Source: Pseudomonas allokribbensis (lineage in GTDB: Bacteria > Pseudomonadota > Gammaproteobacteria > Pseudomonadales > Pseudomonadaceae). Taken from it: a DNA stretch of 64,000 bases. The position numbers were made by a program, and so were the translations under genes. Every line of letters begins with the position of its first letter. The first letter of the stretch is position 1. This document shows positions 45,276-53,905 of the stretch, piece by piece. Location: the NCBI RefSeq assembly GCF_014863605.1, contig NZ_CP062252.1, forward strand, positions 3,419,001-3,483,000, in the 5' to 3' direction. The notes beneath the pieces were generated by a model. The model was not told the DNA's origin. It did not search any database and was given only the letters and a program-made list of their open reading frames with translations.

Positions 45276-46406
45276 ATGCAGCAGAGCCTCAGCCTCGACA
45301 CGTTCAGCGATCTCATCGGCAACCTGTATCAGGGGCCGCTGGAAACCATTCCCTGGGCGACCTTTCTCAACCAGCTCAACGTTTACCTGAAAAGCAAGTA
45401 CGTGACCTTCATCCTGCGGCCGCCCAGCACCCATGTGGACGGACTGATGGTCAACACTACCGGCACCTCGACCGAAGCGGTCGCCTCGTACAACACGCAC
45501 TTTTTCACCCTCGACCCCTTCGTCGGCCTGCCCAACCGCCAGGTGGTGACCCTCGCCGAATTCGTCTCCAGCGATGACTGGCAGAAATCCGAGTTCTACA
45601 AGAACTTCCTCGAAGCGGTGGACGTGTTCCATATCCTCGGCGCCGACATCAACACCTGCGACGGCGCCCAGTGCCGGATCCGCATCAGTCGCGGCCGGGA
45701 TGACAAGCCTTTTGGCGATGAAGAGAAAACCCTGCTCGCGCATTTCATTCCGCACCTCGAGCGCTCGATCAAGGTTCACATGCAGCTCAACCGCATCGAG
45801 GTCGAACGCAACCTCTACGCCGGCGCGGTGAATCAGATGGCGGTCGGCACGATCATCCTCGACGAAGCCGGCAAAGTGCTGCAGACCAACCAGGTGGCCG
45901 ACCGGTTGATCCAGGAAAGGGACGGCATCAAACTGGTCAACGATGGCCTGCAGGTCGGTACGGACCGCGACACGCAAGAGTTTCGCCGCTTGGTCAAACA
46001 GTCGCTGCTCTCGCAGAAAAGCAGCAACCCGTCGATGGTCGAGGCGCTGCGCGTGCAACGGCCGTCCGGGCGGGCTGACTTGGGCATCATCGTGCGCTCG
46101 GTGCCGCTGTCGGAGTGGAGCGAAGGCAAACAGTGCCCGACCGTGGTGATTTTCATCAGCGACCCGGAGCAACAGTCCACCGCGCCCCAGGAGATCGTCC
46201 GCGCCCTGTTTGACTTCACACCGGCCGAGACCCAACTGGCCATGTTGCTGGCCAACGGGCTGACCCTCGACGAAGCCTCGGAAGAACTGGGCATCAGCCG
46301 CAACACCGCGCGCGCCCACCTGCGCTCGACCTTCTCCAAGACCGGCGTAACCCGCCAGACCATGCTCGTGCGCCTGATCCTGCGCAGCGTGGCCACCCTC
46401 GGCTGA
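45276..46406 (+). CDS. LuxR-type regulator, TeiR/TesR-like
   Basis: This 376-aa protein has a C-terminal LuxR HTH (residues about 315-375: TPAETQLAMLLANGLTLDEA, LGISRNTARAHLRSTFSKTG). It has a central PAS-like region (MAVGTIILDEAGKVLQTNQVADRLI) and an N-terminal part unlike autoinducer-binding domains. Comamonas testosteroni steroid genes are activated by TeiR/TesR, a LuxR-HTH protein of similar size, and this is the only regulator inside the cluster. It is the obvious candidate to bind the recurring boxes. No box is seen in its own upstream region. Confidence 0.82.
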   Translation: MQQSLSLDTFSDLIGNLYQGPLETIPWATFLNQLNVYLKSKYVTFILRPPSTHVDGLMVNTTGTSTEAVASYNTHFFTLDPFVGLPNRQVVTLAEFVSSDDWQKSEFYKNFLEAVDVFHILGADINTCDGAQCRIRISRGRDDKPFGDEEKTLLAHFIPHLERSIKVHMQLNRIEVERNLYAGAVNQMAVGTIILDEAGKVLQTNQVADRLIQERDGIKLVNDGLQVGTDRDTQEFRRLVKQSLLSQKSSNPSMVEALRVQRPSGRADLGIIVRSVPLSEWSEGKQCPTVVIFISDPEQQSTAPQEIVRALFDFTPAETQLAMLLANGLTLDEASEELGISRNTARAHLRSTFSKTGVTRQTMLVRLILRSVATLG

Positions 46407-46420
46407 CACCCATCCCGCGC

Positions 46421-46440
46421 CATCGTCCGCCCGGGCGATG
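46421..46440. other. Symmetric box-like palindrome after the LuxR gene
   Basis: CATCGTCCGCCCGGGCGATG lies 15 bp after the luxR stop and 14 bp before box 9. It could be a second regulator site or the stem of a terminator (GCCATCG/CGATGGC ends pair). I cannot decide between the two. Confidence 0.4.
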
Positions 46441-46454
46441 GCTTATTTGCCTGA

Positions 46455-46499
46455 CTAGTCCATTCAGACGAAGCCGAATATCTCGCGCCGCCCTACCTT
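46455..46499 (+). promoter_or_regulatory. Steroid-cluster box 9 and promoter of the 55-aa gene
   Basis: CTAGTCCATTCAGACGAAG lies at 46455-46473 with TACCTT at 46494-46499 (28-nt spacing from AGAC). It is 62 bp before the start codon of the small gene, the same distance as for hsaB and the SDR at 50537. Confidence 0.7.
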
Positions 46500-46535
46500 G
46501 CCTCTACAACAATAAAAAACCGTATGAGGCCCGCG

Positions 46536-46703
46536 ATGCGTAATTCCACCTGCGCCCTGCTCCTGATCGTCTGCGTCGGCAGTTCCGTCAGCCTGTGTCA
46601 GTTGTTCAGAAACGAAGCCTATCGACCGAGCACTGCGCTCCTCGGTTGTTCGAGCACGGCGGTCAACTGCTACCCGCCGCTGGTGCGCAATCTGCTCCCA
46701 TAA
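46536..46703 (+). CDS. 55-aa exported or membrane-anchored Cys-containing small protein
   Basis: ATG 46536 has GAGG 6 nt upstream and runs 55 codons to TAA 46701-46703. The N-terminus (MRNSTCALLLIVCVGSSVSL) is a basic start plus a 16-residue hydrophobic core like a signal peptide or single membrane helix. The remainder holds two more cysteines (LLGCSS, VNCYPP) and ends LVRNLLP. I know no family. It has its own box-type promoter and a strong terminator just downstream, so it is probably a real co-regulated gene of the steroid cluster. Confidence 0.65.
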   Translation: MRNSTCALLLIVCVGSSVSLCQLFRNEAYRPSTALLGCSSTAVNCYPPLVRNLLP

Positions 46704-46720
46704 ATCTGCCCCCATAAAAA

Positions 46721-46753
46721 AACACCGGCCTGCAAGCAGCGCCGGTGTTTTTT
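46721..46753. terminator. Bidirectional rho-independent terminator
   Basis: AACACCGGC (46721-46729) and GCCGGTGTT (46741-46749) flank an 11-nt loop. A-run and T-run lie on either side (ATAAAAAAAC before, GTTTTTTG after). It ends both the small plus-strand gene and the minus-strand hsaF operon. Confidence 0.85.
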
Positions 46754-46768
46754 GTTATCTGCCGAGGA

Positions 46769-47803
46769 TCAGGTCGGCAGGAAGCCGCGCGCCCGGGACA
46801 GGGTCAGCGCCAGGTCTTCGATCATGTCTTCCTGACCGCCAACGGTGCCACGCCGCCCCAACTCCACCAGCAGTTCGCGGGCGGCGACCAGGTACTTTTT
46901 CTCCGCACGTTTGGCAAACAGCAGGAACGAGCTGTAAACCCCGGCGTATCCCAGCGTCAGGGCATCGCGGTCGAGGCGGATCGGCTGGTCCATCATCGGC
47001 ACGATCAGGTCTTCGGCGACGTCCATGATCCCGTACAGATTGACGCCGCTTTCAACGCCCATCCGCTCCAGCACCGCAACGAACACTTCCAGCGGCGTGT
47101 TGCCCGCACCGGCCCCAAGACCCGCCGCCGAGCCGTCGATACGCGCAGCACCCGCTTCGATCGCGGCCAGGGAGTTGGCAATCGACATGCCCAGGTTGTG
47201 GTGGCCGTGAAAGCCCACTTCGGTCGCAGCGTTCAAGCCTGCGCGCAACACGCCGATTTTCTCGCTGACCTCGTCCGGGAGCATGTAGCCCGCCGAGTCG
47301 GTGCAGTAAATGCAGTTGGCGCCATAACTCTCCATCAACCGCGCCTGTTCCAGCAGTTTTTCTGCGCTGACCATGTGGGCCATCATCAGGAAACCGACGG
47401 TGTCGAGGCCCATTTTCGCGGACATGCCGATGTGCTGGCCGGAGACGTCGGCCTCGGTGCAGTGGGTGGCGACGCGGATGGTCGAAACCCCGTGCTCATG
47501 GGCCATGCGCAGATGATCGAGGGTACCGATGCCGGGCAACAACAGCGCCGAGACTTTCGCCTGGCGCAGGCGCGGAATCACCGCCGAAAAGTATTCCTCG
47601 TCGCTGTGGGCCGGCACTCCGTAGTTCAGCGACGCACCGCCCAGGCCGTCGCCATGGGTGATTTCGATCAGCGGCACGCCGGCCTCATCAAGGCCGGTGG
47701 CTACGGCGATCATCTGGTCCAGACTGATCTGATGCTGTTTGGCGTGCATGCCGTCGCGCAGGCTCATGTCGTGCAGACGAACGCGTTTACCTTGCAGATT
47801 CAT
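46769..47803 (-). CDS. hsaF: HsaF/TesG-like 4-hydroxy-2-oxovalerate-type aldolase
   Basis: This 344-aa DRE-TIM/HMGL-like aldolase has [17 protein letters not shown] (first strand with the Arg-Asp pair), [25 protein letters not shown] and the metal-binding [21 protein letters not shown]. It cleaves 4-hydroxy-2-oxohexanoate to pyruvate and propanal, which is channelled to HsaG. ATG 47803 has GGAG 7 nt upstream; ATG 47809 is too close to that site. Last gene of hsaD-hsaE-hsaG-hsaF. Confidence 0.88.
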   Translation of the reverse strand: MNLQGKRVRLHDMSLRDGMHAKQHQISLDQMIAVATGLDEAGVPLIEITHGDGLGGASLNYGVPAHSDEEYFSAVIPRLRQAKVSALLLPGIGTLDHLRMAHEHGVSTIRVATHCTEADVSGQHIGMSAKMGLDTVGFLMMAHMVSAEKLLEQARLMESYGANCIYCTDSAGYMLPDEVSEKIGVLRAGLNAATEVGFHGHHNLGMSIANSLAAIEAGAARIDGSAAGLGAGAGNTPLEVFVAVLERMGVESGVNLYGIMDVAEDLIVPMMDQPIRLDRDALTLGYAGVYSSFLLFAKRAEKKYLVAARELLVELGRRGTVGGQEDMIEDLALTLSRARGFLPT

Positions 47804-47816
47804 GGTCATTCTCCAC

Positions 47817-48725
47817 TTAACGGGCGGGCAGTTGCAGGGCGCCCTTGTGGGCTTCTTCGGCGAACATTTCGGCAGTGCGCAGGCCGGCGGCGGTCATGAT
47901 GTCGAGGTTGCCGGCGGACTTGGGCAGGAAATCCCCGAGGCCTTCCACCTCGATGAAAATCGACACCTTGCGGCCATCGAACACCGGGCCGTTGATCAGC
48001 TTGTAACCGGGCACATAGCGCTGCACTTCCTCGACCATCTGCAGCACCGAGGCGCGAATCCGCTGCTGATCCGGCTCGTCGTCCGTCAGGCAGTGGATGG
48101 TGTCGCGCATCATCAGCGGCGGCTCGGCCGGGTTGATGACGATAATCGCCTTGCCGCGACGGGCGCCGCCGATCTTCTCGACCGCGCCGGCCGTGGTCCG
48201 GGTGAACTCGTCGATGTTCTGCCGGGTGCCCGGGCCGACCGAGCCAGACGACACGGTGGCGACAATCTCGCCGTAACTGACCGATTGCACCCGCGACACC
48301 GCCGCGACCATCGGGATGGTTGCCTGACCACCGCAGGTGACCATGTTGACGTTCATTGCCAGCGACGCCGCGTGTTCCTTGAGGTTGACCGGCGGCACGC
48401 AGAACGGGCCGATGGCCGCCGGCGTGAGGTCGATCATGATCACCCCGAGCTCGTTGAGCTTGCGGCTGTTCTGCTCGTGGACGTAGGCCGAGGTCGCATC
48501 GAAAGCGATACGAATATCATCGTCGAGCACATGGGGCAGCAGCCCGTCCACGCCGCCGGCGGTTGTTTTCACTCCCAGTTCACGGGCGCGCTTGAGGCCC
48601 TCGGACTCGGGGTCGACGCCGACCATCCACACGGGTTCGATCCATTCGGACCGACACATTTTCATCAGCAGGTCAGTGCCAATGTTTCCCGGGCCGATAA
48701 TGGCCGCTCTGAGTTTCTTGTTCAT
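47817..48725 (-). CDS. hsaG: HsaG/TesF-like acylating aldehyde dehydrogenase
   Basis: This 302-aa acetaldehyde/propanal dehydrogenase (CoA-acylating) has the NAD motif [17 protein letters not shown], catalytic Cys131 in [14 protein letters not shown], and [17 protein letters not shown]. It converts the aldehyde made by HsaF to propionyl-CoA. ATG 48725 (MNKKL) is chosen over an open extension to 48740. It precedes hsaF by 13 bp. Confidence 0.9.
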   Translation of the reverse strand: MNKKLRAAIIGPGNIGTDLLMKMCRSEWIEPVWMVGVDPESEGLKRARELGVKTTAGGVDGLLPHVLDDDIRIAFDATSAYVHEQNSRKLNELGVIMIDLTPAAIGPFCVPPVNLKEHAASLAMNVNMVTCGGQATIPMVAAVSRVQSVSYGEIVATVSSGSVGPGTRQNIDEFTRTTAGAVEKIGGARRGKAIIVINPAEPPLMMRDTIHCLTDDEPDQQRIRASVLQMVEEVQRYVPGYKLINGPVFDGRKVSIFIEVEGLGDFLPKSAGNLDIMTAAGLRTAEMFAEEAHKGALQLPAR

Positions 48726-48743
48726 CCGGTTAAACCCCACGGG

Positions 48744-49535
48744 TCAGGCGCAGAAAGACACCCGGGCAGAGCCCAGGCCATCGATGGTCAGAGAAAAGCG
48801 GTCGCCCGCACGGGCAGGCTCAAGCGGAACCAGAGAGCCTGAGAGAATGAGCTCCCCGGCCTTGAACGGAATGCCGAAGGCACCCAGGGTGTTGGCCAGC
48901 CACGCGACCGCCGTCAACGGGTTGCCCTGTACGGCCGAGCCCAGACCTTCGCTCAGCGGTTCGTCGTTCTTGAATACACGCATGTGCAGATTCGGCAGGT
49001 CCAGCGCACGAGGATCGGCTTGCACATCGCCGAGCACAAACACGCCGCACGAGGCGTTATCGGCGACGGTGTCCTGAATGCGGATACGCCAGTCGTGGAT
49101 CCGCGAGTCGACGATCTCGAAGCACGGCGTGACGTATTCGGTCGCCGCCATCACGTCGGCTTCGGTCACGCCGGGGCCGATCAGGTCGTGCTTGAGCCTG
49201 AACGCGATCTCGCCCTCGGCACGGGGCTGGATCAGCCGGTTGGCCGACAGGGAGATCTGCGCGTCATTGGCAAACGACATCTGCCGGGTGATGAAACCGA
49301 AATCCGGCTGATGCACGTTGAGCATTCGCTGGACCGCTGCCGACGTCACGCCGATCTTCTTGCCGACGATTTGGTCACCGGCCGCGACCCGACGCTCGAT
49401 GCAATAGAGCGAAACGTGGTAGGCGTCTTCGATACTGATCGACGGCCAGCGCTCGGTCAGCGGGGCCACGGTGTTGCCCTGCAACAGTGCCTGATACAAC
49501 TCTTCGCCGAACTGGCGACGCAATGCCGCGCTCAT
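48744..49535 (-). CDS. hsaE: HsaE/TesE-like 2-hydroxypentadienoate hydratase
   Basis: This 263-aa protein of the FAH/MhpD family has VGKKIGVTSAAVQRMLNVHQPDFG, AEGEIAFRLKHDL, and VQGNPLTAVAWLANTLGAFG. It hydrates the 2-hydroxyhexa-2,4-dienoate released by HsaD to give the HsaF substrate. ATG 49535 overlaps the hsaD stop (ATGA). An 18-bp gap leads to hsaG. Confidence 0.88.
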   Translation of the reverse strand: MSAALRRQFGEELYQALLQGNTVAPLTERWPSISIEDAYHVSLYCIERRVAAGDQIVGKKIGVTSAAVQRMLNVHQPDFGFITRQMSFANDAQISLSANRLIQPRAEGEIAFRLKHDLIGPGVTEADVMAATEYVTPCFEIVDSRIHDWRIRIQDTVADNASCGVFVLGDVQADPRALDLPNLHMRVFKNDEPLSEGLGSAVQGNPLTAVAWLANTLGAFGIPFKAGELILSGSLVPLEPARAGDRFSLTIDGLGSARVSFCA

Positions 49536-50374
49536 CGCTGACCTTCCTGAAAGAAGAACAGGCATTCGCGATTGAACAGCTCGCGGTACTCGACCATCAC
49601 CCAATGCCCGCACTCGCTGAGCAGCACAAACCGGATGTTCTGGCAGTGCTGCATCATCGTTTGCGCACCCGACACCGGGCAGAATTTATCGTCCATGCCC
49701 CAGAACCCAAGGATCGGGCACTGCAACTCCTTCAGGCGCTCGGTCATGTTCGGCACTTGCATGGTCGACAGCACGCAGACCGGTTGCTCGCGTACCACGG
49801 CGACCCGTTCATTGACGGTTTCGGCACTGATCAACGACTCATCGAACAATTGCAGGCTCAGCAAACGGCGCATGCCGTCCGCGTCGTGCAATTCGCCTCG
49901 GGCAAATGCCGCGCCCATTTTCTGGATGCCTTCCATCTGCAGGTAATACTGCTCCTTGTCCATCAGCCCGCCCGGCGCCATCAATACCAGTCGGCTGACC
50001 CGTTGCGGCTGGTCCAGGGCCAGTTTGATGGCGATGGCACCGCCCAATGAGTTGCCCACCAACACGCAGCGCTGGATATCCAGGGCATCGAGCAGACCGC
50101 TCAGGGCGGTGACGAAAAAGTCCAGGGTGTAGAGGGTGTCCGGCTTGTCGGACGCGCCATAACCCGGCAGGTCAGGCACGATGACGCGATAACCGGCAGT
50201 GACGAACAGCGGGTAGTTCTGTTTGAAATTGCTGTGGCCGCTGGCCCCGGGCCCGCTGCCGTGGATGAACACCACCGTCTCGCCGCTGCCGGCGCCCTGC
50301 CCGCCGATGTCCAAGTAATGCAGCCGCAACCCCTGCGGCAGCGTAACGAAGTGCCCTTGCGCCATTGCGCTCAT
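49532..50374 (-). CDS. hsaD: HsaD/TesD meta-cleavage product hydrolase
   Basis: This 280-aa alpha/beta-hydrolase of the MCP hydrolase family has the HGSGPGASGHSNF oxyanion loop, nucleophile Ser109 in VGNSLGGAIA, Asp in FWGMDDKFCP and His in ECGHWVMVE. In the 9,10-seco pathway it splits 4,9-DSHA to HIP and a hydroxyhexadienoate. It is the first gene of the hsaDEGF operon, with box 10a and a near-consensus -10 (AATAAT). MSAM at 50374 or MAQG at 50365 may be the start. Confidence 0.9.
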   Translation of the reverse strand: MSAMAQGHFVTLPQGLRLHYLDIGGQGAGSGETVVFIHGSGPGASGHSNFKQNYPLFVTAGYRVIVPDLPGYGASDKPDTLYTLDFFVTALSGLLDALDIQRCVLVGNSLGGAIAIKLALDQPQRVSRLVLMAPGGLMDKEQYYLQMEGIQKMGAAFARGELHDADGMRRLLSLQLFDESLISAETVNERVAVVREQPVCVLSTMQVPNMTERLKELQCPILGFWGMDDKFCPVSGAQTMMQHCQNIRFVLLSECGHWVMVEYRELFNRECLFFFQEGQR

Positions 50375-50405
50375 AAGGTGTGCTCCCGGCTATTGTTGTA
50401 GCCGG

Positions 50406-50450
50406 ATTATTTGCGCAGGCCGGGCCAGCAACATCGTCCGACAGGACTAG
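50406..50450 (-). promoter_or_regulatory. Steroid-cluster box 10a and promoter of hsaD
   Basis: Minus strand CTAGTCCTGTCGGACGATG lies at 50450-50432 and AATAAT at 50411-50406, a five-of-six match to TATAAT at exactly the 28-nt spacing. It is 58 bp before hsaD. Confidence 0.8.
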
Positions 50451-50455
50451 CCGCC

Positions 50456-50500
50456 CTAGTCTTTTCGGACGTTGGCCGCCGGGGGCCGCACACCTAGCAT
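50456..50500 (+). promoter_or_regulatory. Steroid-cluster box 10b and promoter of the SDR-SRPBCC unit
   Basis: CTAGTCTTTTCGGACGTTG lies at 50456-50474 and TAGCAT at 50495-50500 (28-nt spacing). It starts 6 bp from box 10a, facing the other way, 62 bp before the SDR start. Confidence 0.7.
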
Positions 50501-50536
50501 CGAGGGCGTTGATCTTTGACTGAACGAGGTTGTTCC

Positions 50537-51310
50537 ATGCTGGATGCGCTGGATTTTCGCGGCAAAGTGGTGCTGGTCACCGGGGGCGGCAAAGGGGCTG
50601 GTCGGGGCATCAGCCAGCGTTTTCTCGACGGCGGCGCCGAAGTGGTGATCTGTGGTCGCGAGGCTCCGGAATCAATGCCTTCTGGCGCAGGACGCGAAGC
50701 GGTGTTCCTGCCGTGCGATCTGCGTGACGTCGAGCAGTCGGGTCGGCTGATCGAAACCATCGTCGAACGTTTTGGCCGGCTCGACGTGCTGATCAACAAT
50801 GCCGGTGGCTCGCCCAATGCCGACGCCGCCAGCGCCTCGCCGCGCTTCAGCGAAGCGATCATTCGCCTGAACCTGTTGGCGCCGCTGAATCTCTCTCAGC
50901 AGGCCAATCGGGTGATGCAGGCGCAGGACGACGGCGGTGCAATCATCAATATCTGCAGCGTCAGCGCGGTTCGTCCGTCCCCGGGCACGGCAGCTTATGG
51001 TGCGGCCAAGGCCGGATTGTTGAACCTGACCCGCTCGCTGGCCGTGGAATGGGCGCCGAAAGTGCGGGTCAACGCGGTCACGGCCGGGCTGATCCTTACC
51101 GAACAGGCCGCCCTGCATTACGGTGATGACGCAGGTATTGCCCGTGTTGCCGCTACCATTCCGCTACAACGCCTGGCGGCGCCGGAAGACATCGGCGACA
51201 CCTGCCTGTACCTCGCCTCCCCTCTGGCGCGCTATGTCAGCGGCGCGGACATCACTGTGCACGGAGGTGGCGAACGCCCGGCGTTTCTCGACGCTGCCCA
51301 GCCCCACTAA
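50537..51310 (+). CDS. SDR oxidoreductase
   Basis: This 257-aa SDR has LVTGGGKGAGRGISQRF (NAD site), NNAGGSP, NICSVSAVRPS with the YGAAK catalytic motif. ATG 50537 has GAGG 7 nt upstream. It is co-transcribed with the small SRPBCC gene 24 bp downstream under box 10b. Possibly a hydroxysteroid dehydrogenase or a dehydrogenase of ring C/D intermediates; not resolvable from sequence. Confidence 0.8.
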   Translation: MLDALDFRGKVVLVTGGGKGAGRGISQRFLDGGAEVVICGREAPESMPSGAGREAVFLPCDLRDVEQSGRLIETIVERFGRLDVLINNAGGSPNADAASASPRFSEAIIRLNLLAPLNLSQQANRVMQAQDDGGAIINICSVSAVRPSPGTAAYGAAKAGLLNLTRSLAVEWAPKVRVNAVTAGLILTEQAALHYGDDAGIARVAATIPLQRLAAPEDIGDTCLYLASPLARYVSGADITVHGGGERPAFLDAAQPH

Positions 51311-51334
51311 ATCTTAAAAAGAAGGAAATCCAGC

Positions 51335-51790
51335 ATGCCGGCGATTGCCTGCCACAGCGTTCTGCTCGAACTGACCCCGCCCGCCGCCTGGGCCAAACTG
51401 CGGGATCTGCGCCTTGCACCCCATTACGTGCCGGGGCTCACCGGCTGCCAGCTCCATCCCGGGCCGATCGAAGGGCTTGGCGCCACTCGCCGGGTGTTTC
51501 GCAAAGGCGGTCAATGGCTGGATGAAAGCGTTGTGCAATGGCAGGACGGGGTCGGTTTTGTCCTGGTGCTGCACAAGGCGAGCGCCGGCGCGCCCTTCCC
51601 GTTTCGCGAAGCCAGCTTCAGTTATGCCTTGCAGCGCGAGGGTGAATTCAGCCGCATGACTACCCAGATGCACTACAGCCTGCGCGGTGGCAGGCTGATG
51701 GAAAAACTGCTGGGCAAGGCGTTCGACAAGGTCGTGCGGCAGATTGCCGAGAATCTCAAGGTCTATTACGAAAACGGCATCGCGCAATGA
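51335..51790 (+). CDS. SRPBCC (START-like) family protein
   Basis: This 151-aa protein has the polyketide-cyclase/START-like helix-grip pattern: ELTPPAAWAKLRDLRLAPHYVPGLTGC, an antiparallel beta middle (RRVFRKGGQWLDESVVQWQD) and a long C-terminal helix (GRLMEKLLGKAFDKVVRQIAENL). The fold binds hydrophobic ligands, which would suit a steroid, but it is not known to be part of the pathway. It is the second gene of the box 10b unit and ends in a perfect hairpin. Confidence 0.72.
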   Translation: MPAIACHSVLLELTPPAAWAKLRDLRLAPHYVPGLTGCQLHPGPIEGLGATRRVFRKGGQWLDESVVQWQDGVGFVLVLHKASAGAPFPFREASFSYALQREGEFSRMTTQMHYSLRGGRLMEKLLGKAFDKVVRQIAENLKVYYENGIAQ

Positions 51791-51794
51791 ATCA

Positions 51795-51828
51795 GGTTGC
51801 AGGCTGCGATACTTCGCAGCCTGCAACC
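51795..51828. terminator. Bidirectional terminator hairpin
   Basis: GGTTGCAGGCTGCGA (51795-51809) and TCGCAGCCTGCAACC (51814-51828) form a perfect 15-bp stem with a TACT loop between the convergent SRPBCC and isomerase genes. Confidence 0.7.
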
Positions 51829-51832
51829 CGAA

Positions 51833-52216
51833 TCAGAACTGCGGGCCGATATTGGCTTCGCTCCAATAGGCTTTCATCGAGCGGATCTTGCCGTCGTCAT
51901 CGAATTCCATCACGTCAATCACATGCAGCGAGCACGGTTGCCCCGCCCACTGCATGTCGACCCGGAACGGCATCGCCCCACAACCGTTCAACGTCGCACG
52001 CACCGGGCCGGTCAACGTGGCCGACACCTTGCTCGCGCCCAGGCCCTGGCGGTAGAAACGCTCGATATCCGCGAGGCCCTGAATGGGCGGCTGACCGACC
52101 GGGTCCTCAACCGTCGCATCCTCACCGTACAGCGCAAGAATCCCGTCGATGTCGCCGGCGTCCACCAATTCTACGTAGCGGGCCATGGTGGTTTGAATCT
52201 GCTGTGCACTGATCAT
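51833..52216 (-). CDS. ksi: Steroid Delta5-isomerase (KSI)
   Basis: This 127-aa protein is unmistakably like Pseudomonas putida ketosteroid isomerase: MARYVELVDAGDIDGIL, ATVEDPVGQPPIQG, FYRQGLG, NGCGAMPFRV and VIDVMEFDDDGKI. The catalytic residues Tyr16, Asp40 and Asp103 of KSI correspond to Tyr14, Asp38 and Asp101 here. It moves the Delta5 double bond to Delta4 in 3-ketosteroids, so 3beta-hydroxy-5-ene substrates can enter. It is the last gene of a six-gene operon starting at 57064 and abuts the thiolase stop. Confidence 0.92.
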   Translation of the reverse strand: MISAQQIQTTMARYVELVDAGDIDGILALYGEDATVEDPVGQPPIQGLADIERFYRQGLGASKVSATLTGPVRATLNGCGAMPFRVDMQWAGQPCSLHVIDVMEFDDDGKIRSMKAYWSEANIGPQF

Positions 52217-53419
52217 TCAGACCACCTCGAACAGTGCTGCAGCGCCCATGCCGCCACCGATGCACATGCTCACCACGACGTAACGCAAACCACGGCGCTG
52301 ACCTTCGATCAAGGCATGGCCGACCATCCGCGCCCCGGACATGCCGAACGGATGCCCCAGCGCAATCGCCCCGCCGTTGACGTTCAACCGCTCCTGGGGA
52401 ATGCCCAGCGTGTCGCGGCAATACAGCACCTGACAGGCAAACGCTTCGTTCAGCTCCCACAGGCCGATGTGATCCATGGTCAGGCCCTGACGCTTGAGCA
52501 ACTTCGGAATGGCGTAGATCGGGCCAATGCCCATTTCATCGGAGTTGCAACCCGCGACGGCCATCCCACGATAAATCCCCAAGGGCTCCAGCCCGCGTTT
52601 CTCGGCCAGTTTGGCGCTCATCAACACCGAGGCCGATGCGCCGTCGGACAGCTGCGAGGCGTTACCGGCGGTGATGAAACGGCCCTTCTCGGTCCATTCG
52701 CCGCCGGCCCAGACCGGTTCCAGTGCGGCGAGATTTTCGCGGGTGGTGTCGACGCGGTTGCACTCGTCGCGTTGCAGGCTGAGGGTTTCAAAGCGGGTTT
52801 CGCCCGTGGCCTTGTCAAAAATCGCCTTGCGGCTGGTCATTGGCGCCAGTTCCCGGTCGAACAACCCGGCACTCTGGGCCAGCGCGGTACGTACCTGACT
52901 CTGGTAGCTGTACTCGTCCTGTTCCTCGCGGCTGATGCCGTAGCGGGCGGCGACGATCTCGGCGGTTTCAATCATCGGAATGTAAGCGTGCGGATCGCGT
53001 TCGAGCACCGCCCCGGACTGGTTGCGATAGAGGTTCTTGTGCTTGTTCTGCACCAGCGAAATCGATTCCAGGCCACCGGCCACCGCGATGTCGATTTCGT
53101 CGCACATGATGCTTTTCGCAGCCATGGCGATGCTCATCAGCCCCGAGGAACATTGGCGTTCGACGGCCATGCCCGACACGGAAAACGGTAAACCGGCGGC
53201 AATCGCGCACTGTCGGCCGAGGTTATAGGACTGCGTGCCCTGCTGCGCCGCCGCGCCGATGATCACGTCGTCCACTTCACCGGGCTCGATGCCGGCCCGG
53301 CGCACGGCTTCGCGCACCACATGGCCGCCAAGCAGCGGCGCTTCGGTGTCGTTGAATGCACCGCGAAAGGCTTTGCCGATCGGGGTACGGGCGGTCGAAA
53401 CGATGACGGCTTCTTTCAT
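52217..53419 (-). CDS. Acetyl-CoA acyltransferase (thiolase)
   Basis: This 400-aa thiolase has nucleophile Cys90 in [21 protein letters not shown], the [17 protein letters not shown] histidine motif and [14 protein letters not shown] with the second Cys. It is a complete degradative thiolase, the second in the cluster. ATG 53419 overlaps the MaoC stop (ATGA). Its neighbours (MaoC hydratase, IpdF, two ACADs) suggest a full beta-oxidation round on a ring C/D or residual side-chain acyl-CoA. Confidence 0.87.
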   Translation of the reverse strand: MKEAVIVSTARTPIGKAFRGAFNDTEAPLLGGHVVREAVRRAGIEPGEVDDVIIGAAAQQGTQSYNLGRQCAIAAGLPFSVSGMAVERQCSSGLMSIAMAAKSIMCDEIDIAVAGGLESISLVQNKHKNLYRNQSGAVLERDPHAYIPMIETAEIVAARYGISREEQDEYSYQSQVRTALAQSAGLFDRELAPMTSRKAIFDKATGETRFETLSLQRDECNRVDTTRENLAALEPVWAGGEWTEKGRFITAGNASQLSDGASASVLMSAKLAEKRGLEPLGIYRGMAVAGCNSDEMGIGPIYAIPKLLKRQGLTMDHIGLWELNEAFACQVLYCRDTLGIPQERLNVNGGAIALGHPFGMSGARMVGHALIEGQRRGLRYVVVSMCIGGGMGAAALFEVV

Positions 53420-53904
53420 GCGGGACTCCTCGAAGGTGCTGCTGAATCTTGCGGGTAGTAGCGGCTGATGGTGTCGACCACGCAGCCGGGGCGTTCTTCG
53501 CCGTCGATCTCGACGCTGACGCGGATGGTCGCCTGGATGCCGCCCTTGACCTCGTCGACGGCCATCAACTGCGCACGACCGCGCACACGGGCACCCGCCG
53601 GCACCACCGTGGGGAAGCGCACGCGCTCGCAGCCATAGTTGACGCCCATGGCGATGCCGCGAACCTCGACGATCTGCGGCAGAAACAGGTTGACCAGCGA
53701 CAGGCTCAGGTAACCGTGGGCGATGCAGCCGCCAAAGGGTCCGCTGGCAGCCTTGAGCGGATCGACGTGAATCCACTGATGATCGCCCGTGGCATCCGCG
53801 AACTGATTGATCCGGTCTTGCGCCAGCAACAGCCAGTCGCTGACGCCCAACTCTTCTCCCACTGCATCGCGCAGGGCGAAAGGCGTGTCGAAAATACGCG
53901 GCAT
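53416..53904 (-). CDS. MaoC-like (R)-specific enoyl-CoA hydratase
   Basis: This 162-aa hot-dog-fold hydratase has the catalytic Asp/His pair in [15 protein letters not shown] and the following [14 protein letters not shown]. Single-domain proteins of this kind hydrate enoyl-CoAs, forming homodimers. It is preceded 1 bp away by the ipdF-like gene and overlaps the thiolase start. It probably serves the same beta-oxidation round as its operon neighbours. Confidence 0.82.
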   Translation of the reverse strand: MPRIFDTPFALRDAVGEELGVSDWLLLAQDRINQFADATGDHQWIHVDPLKAASGPFGGCIAHGYLSLSLVNLFLPQIVEVRGIAMGVNYGCERVRFPTVVPAGARVRGRAQLMAVDEVKGGIQATIRVSVEIDGEERPGCVVDTISRYYPQDSAAPSRSPA

Positions 53905-53905
53905 G

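Noticed and set aside
46421..46440. Palindrome counted as an additional regulator box
   Set aside because: It lacks the CTAGTCC half-site and -10 spacing, and can equally be the luxR terminator stem, so it is not included in the box count.
51833..52216. Generic SnoaL/NTF2-like protein
   Set aside because: The Tyr14/Asp38/Asp101 set and strong overall likeness to P. putida KSI allow a specific call.
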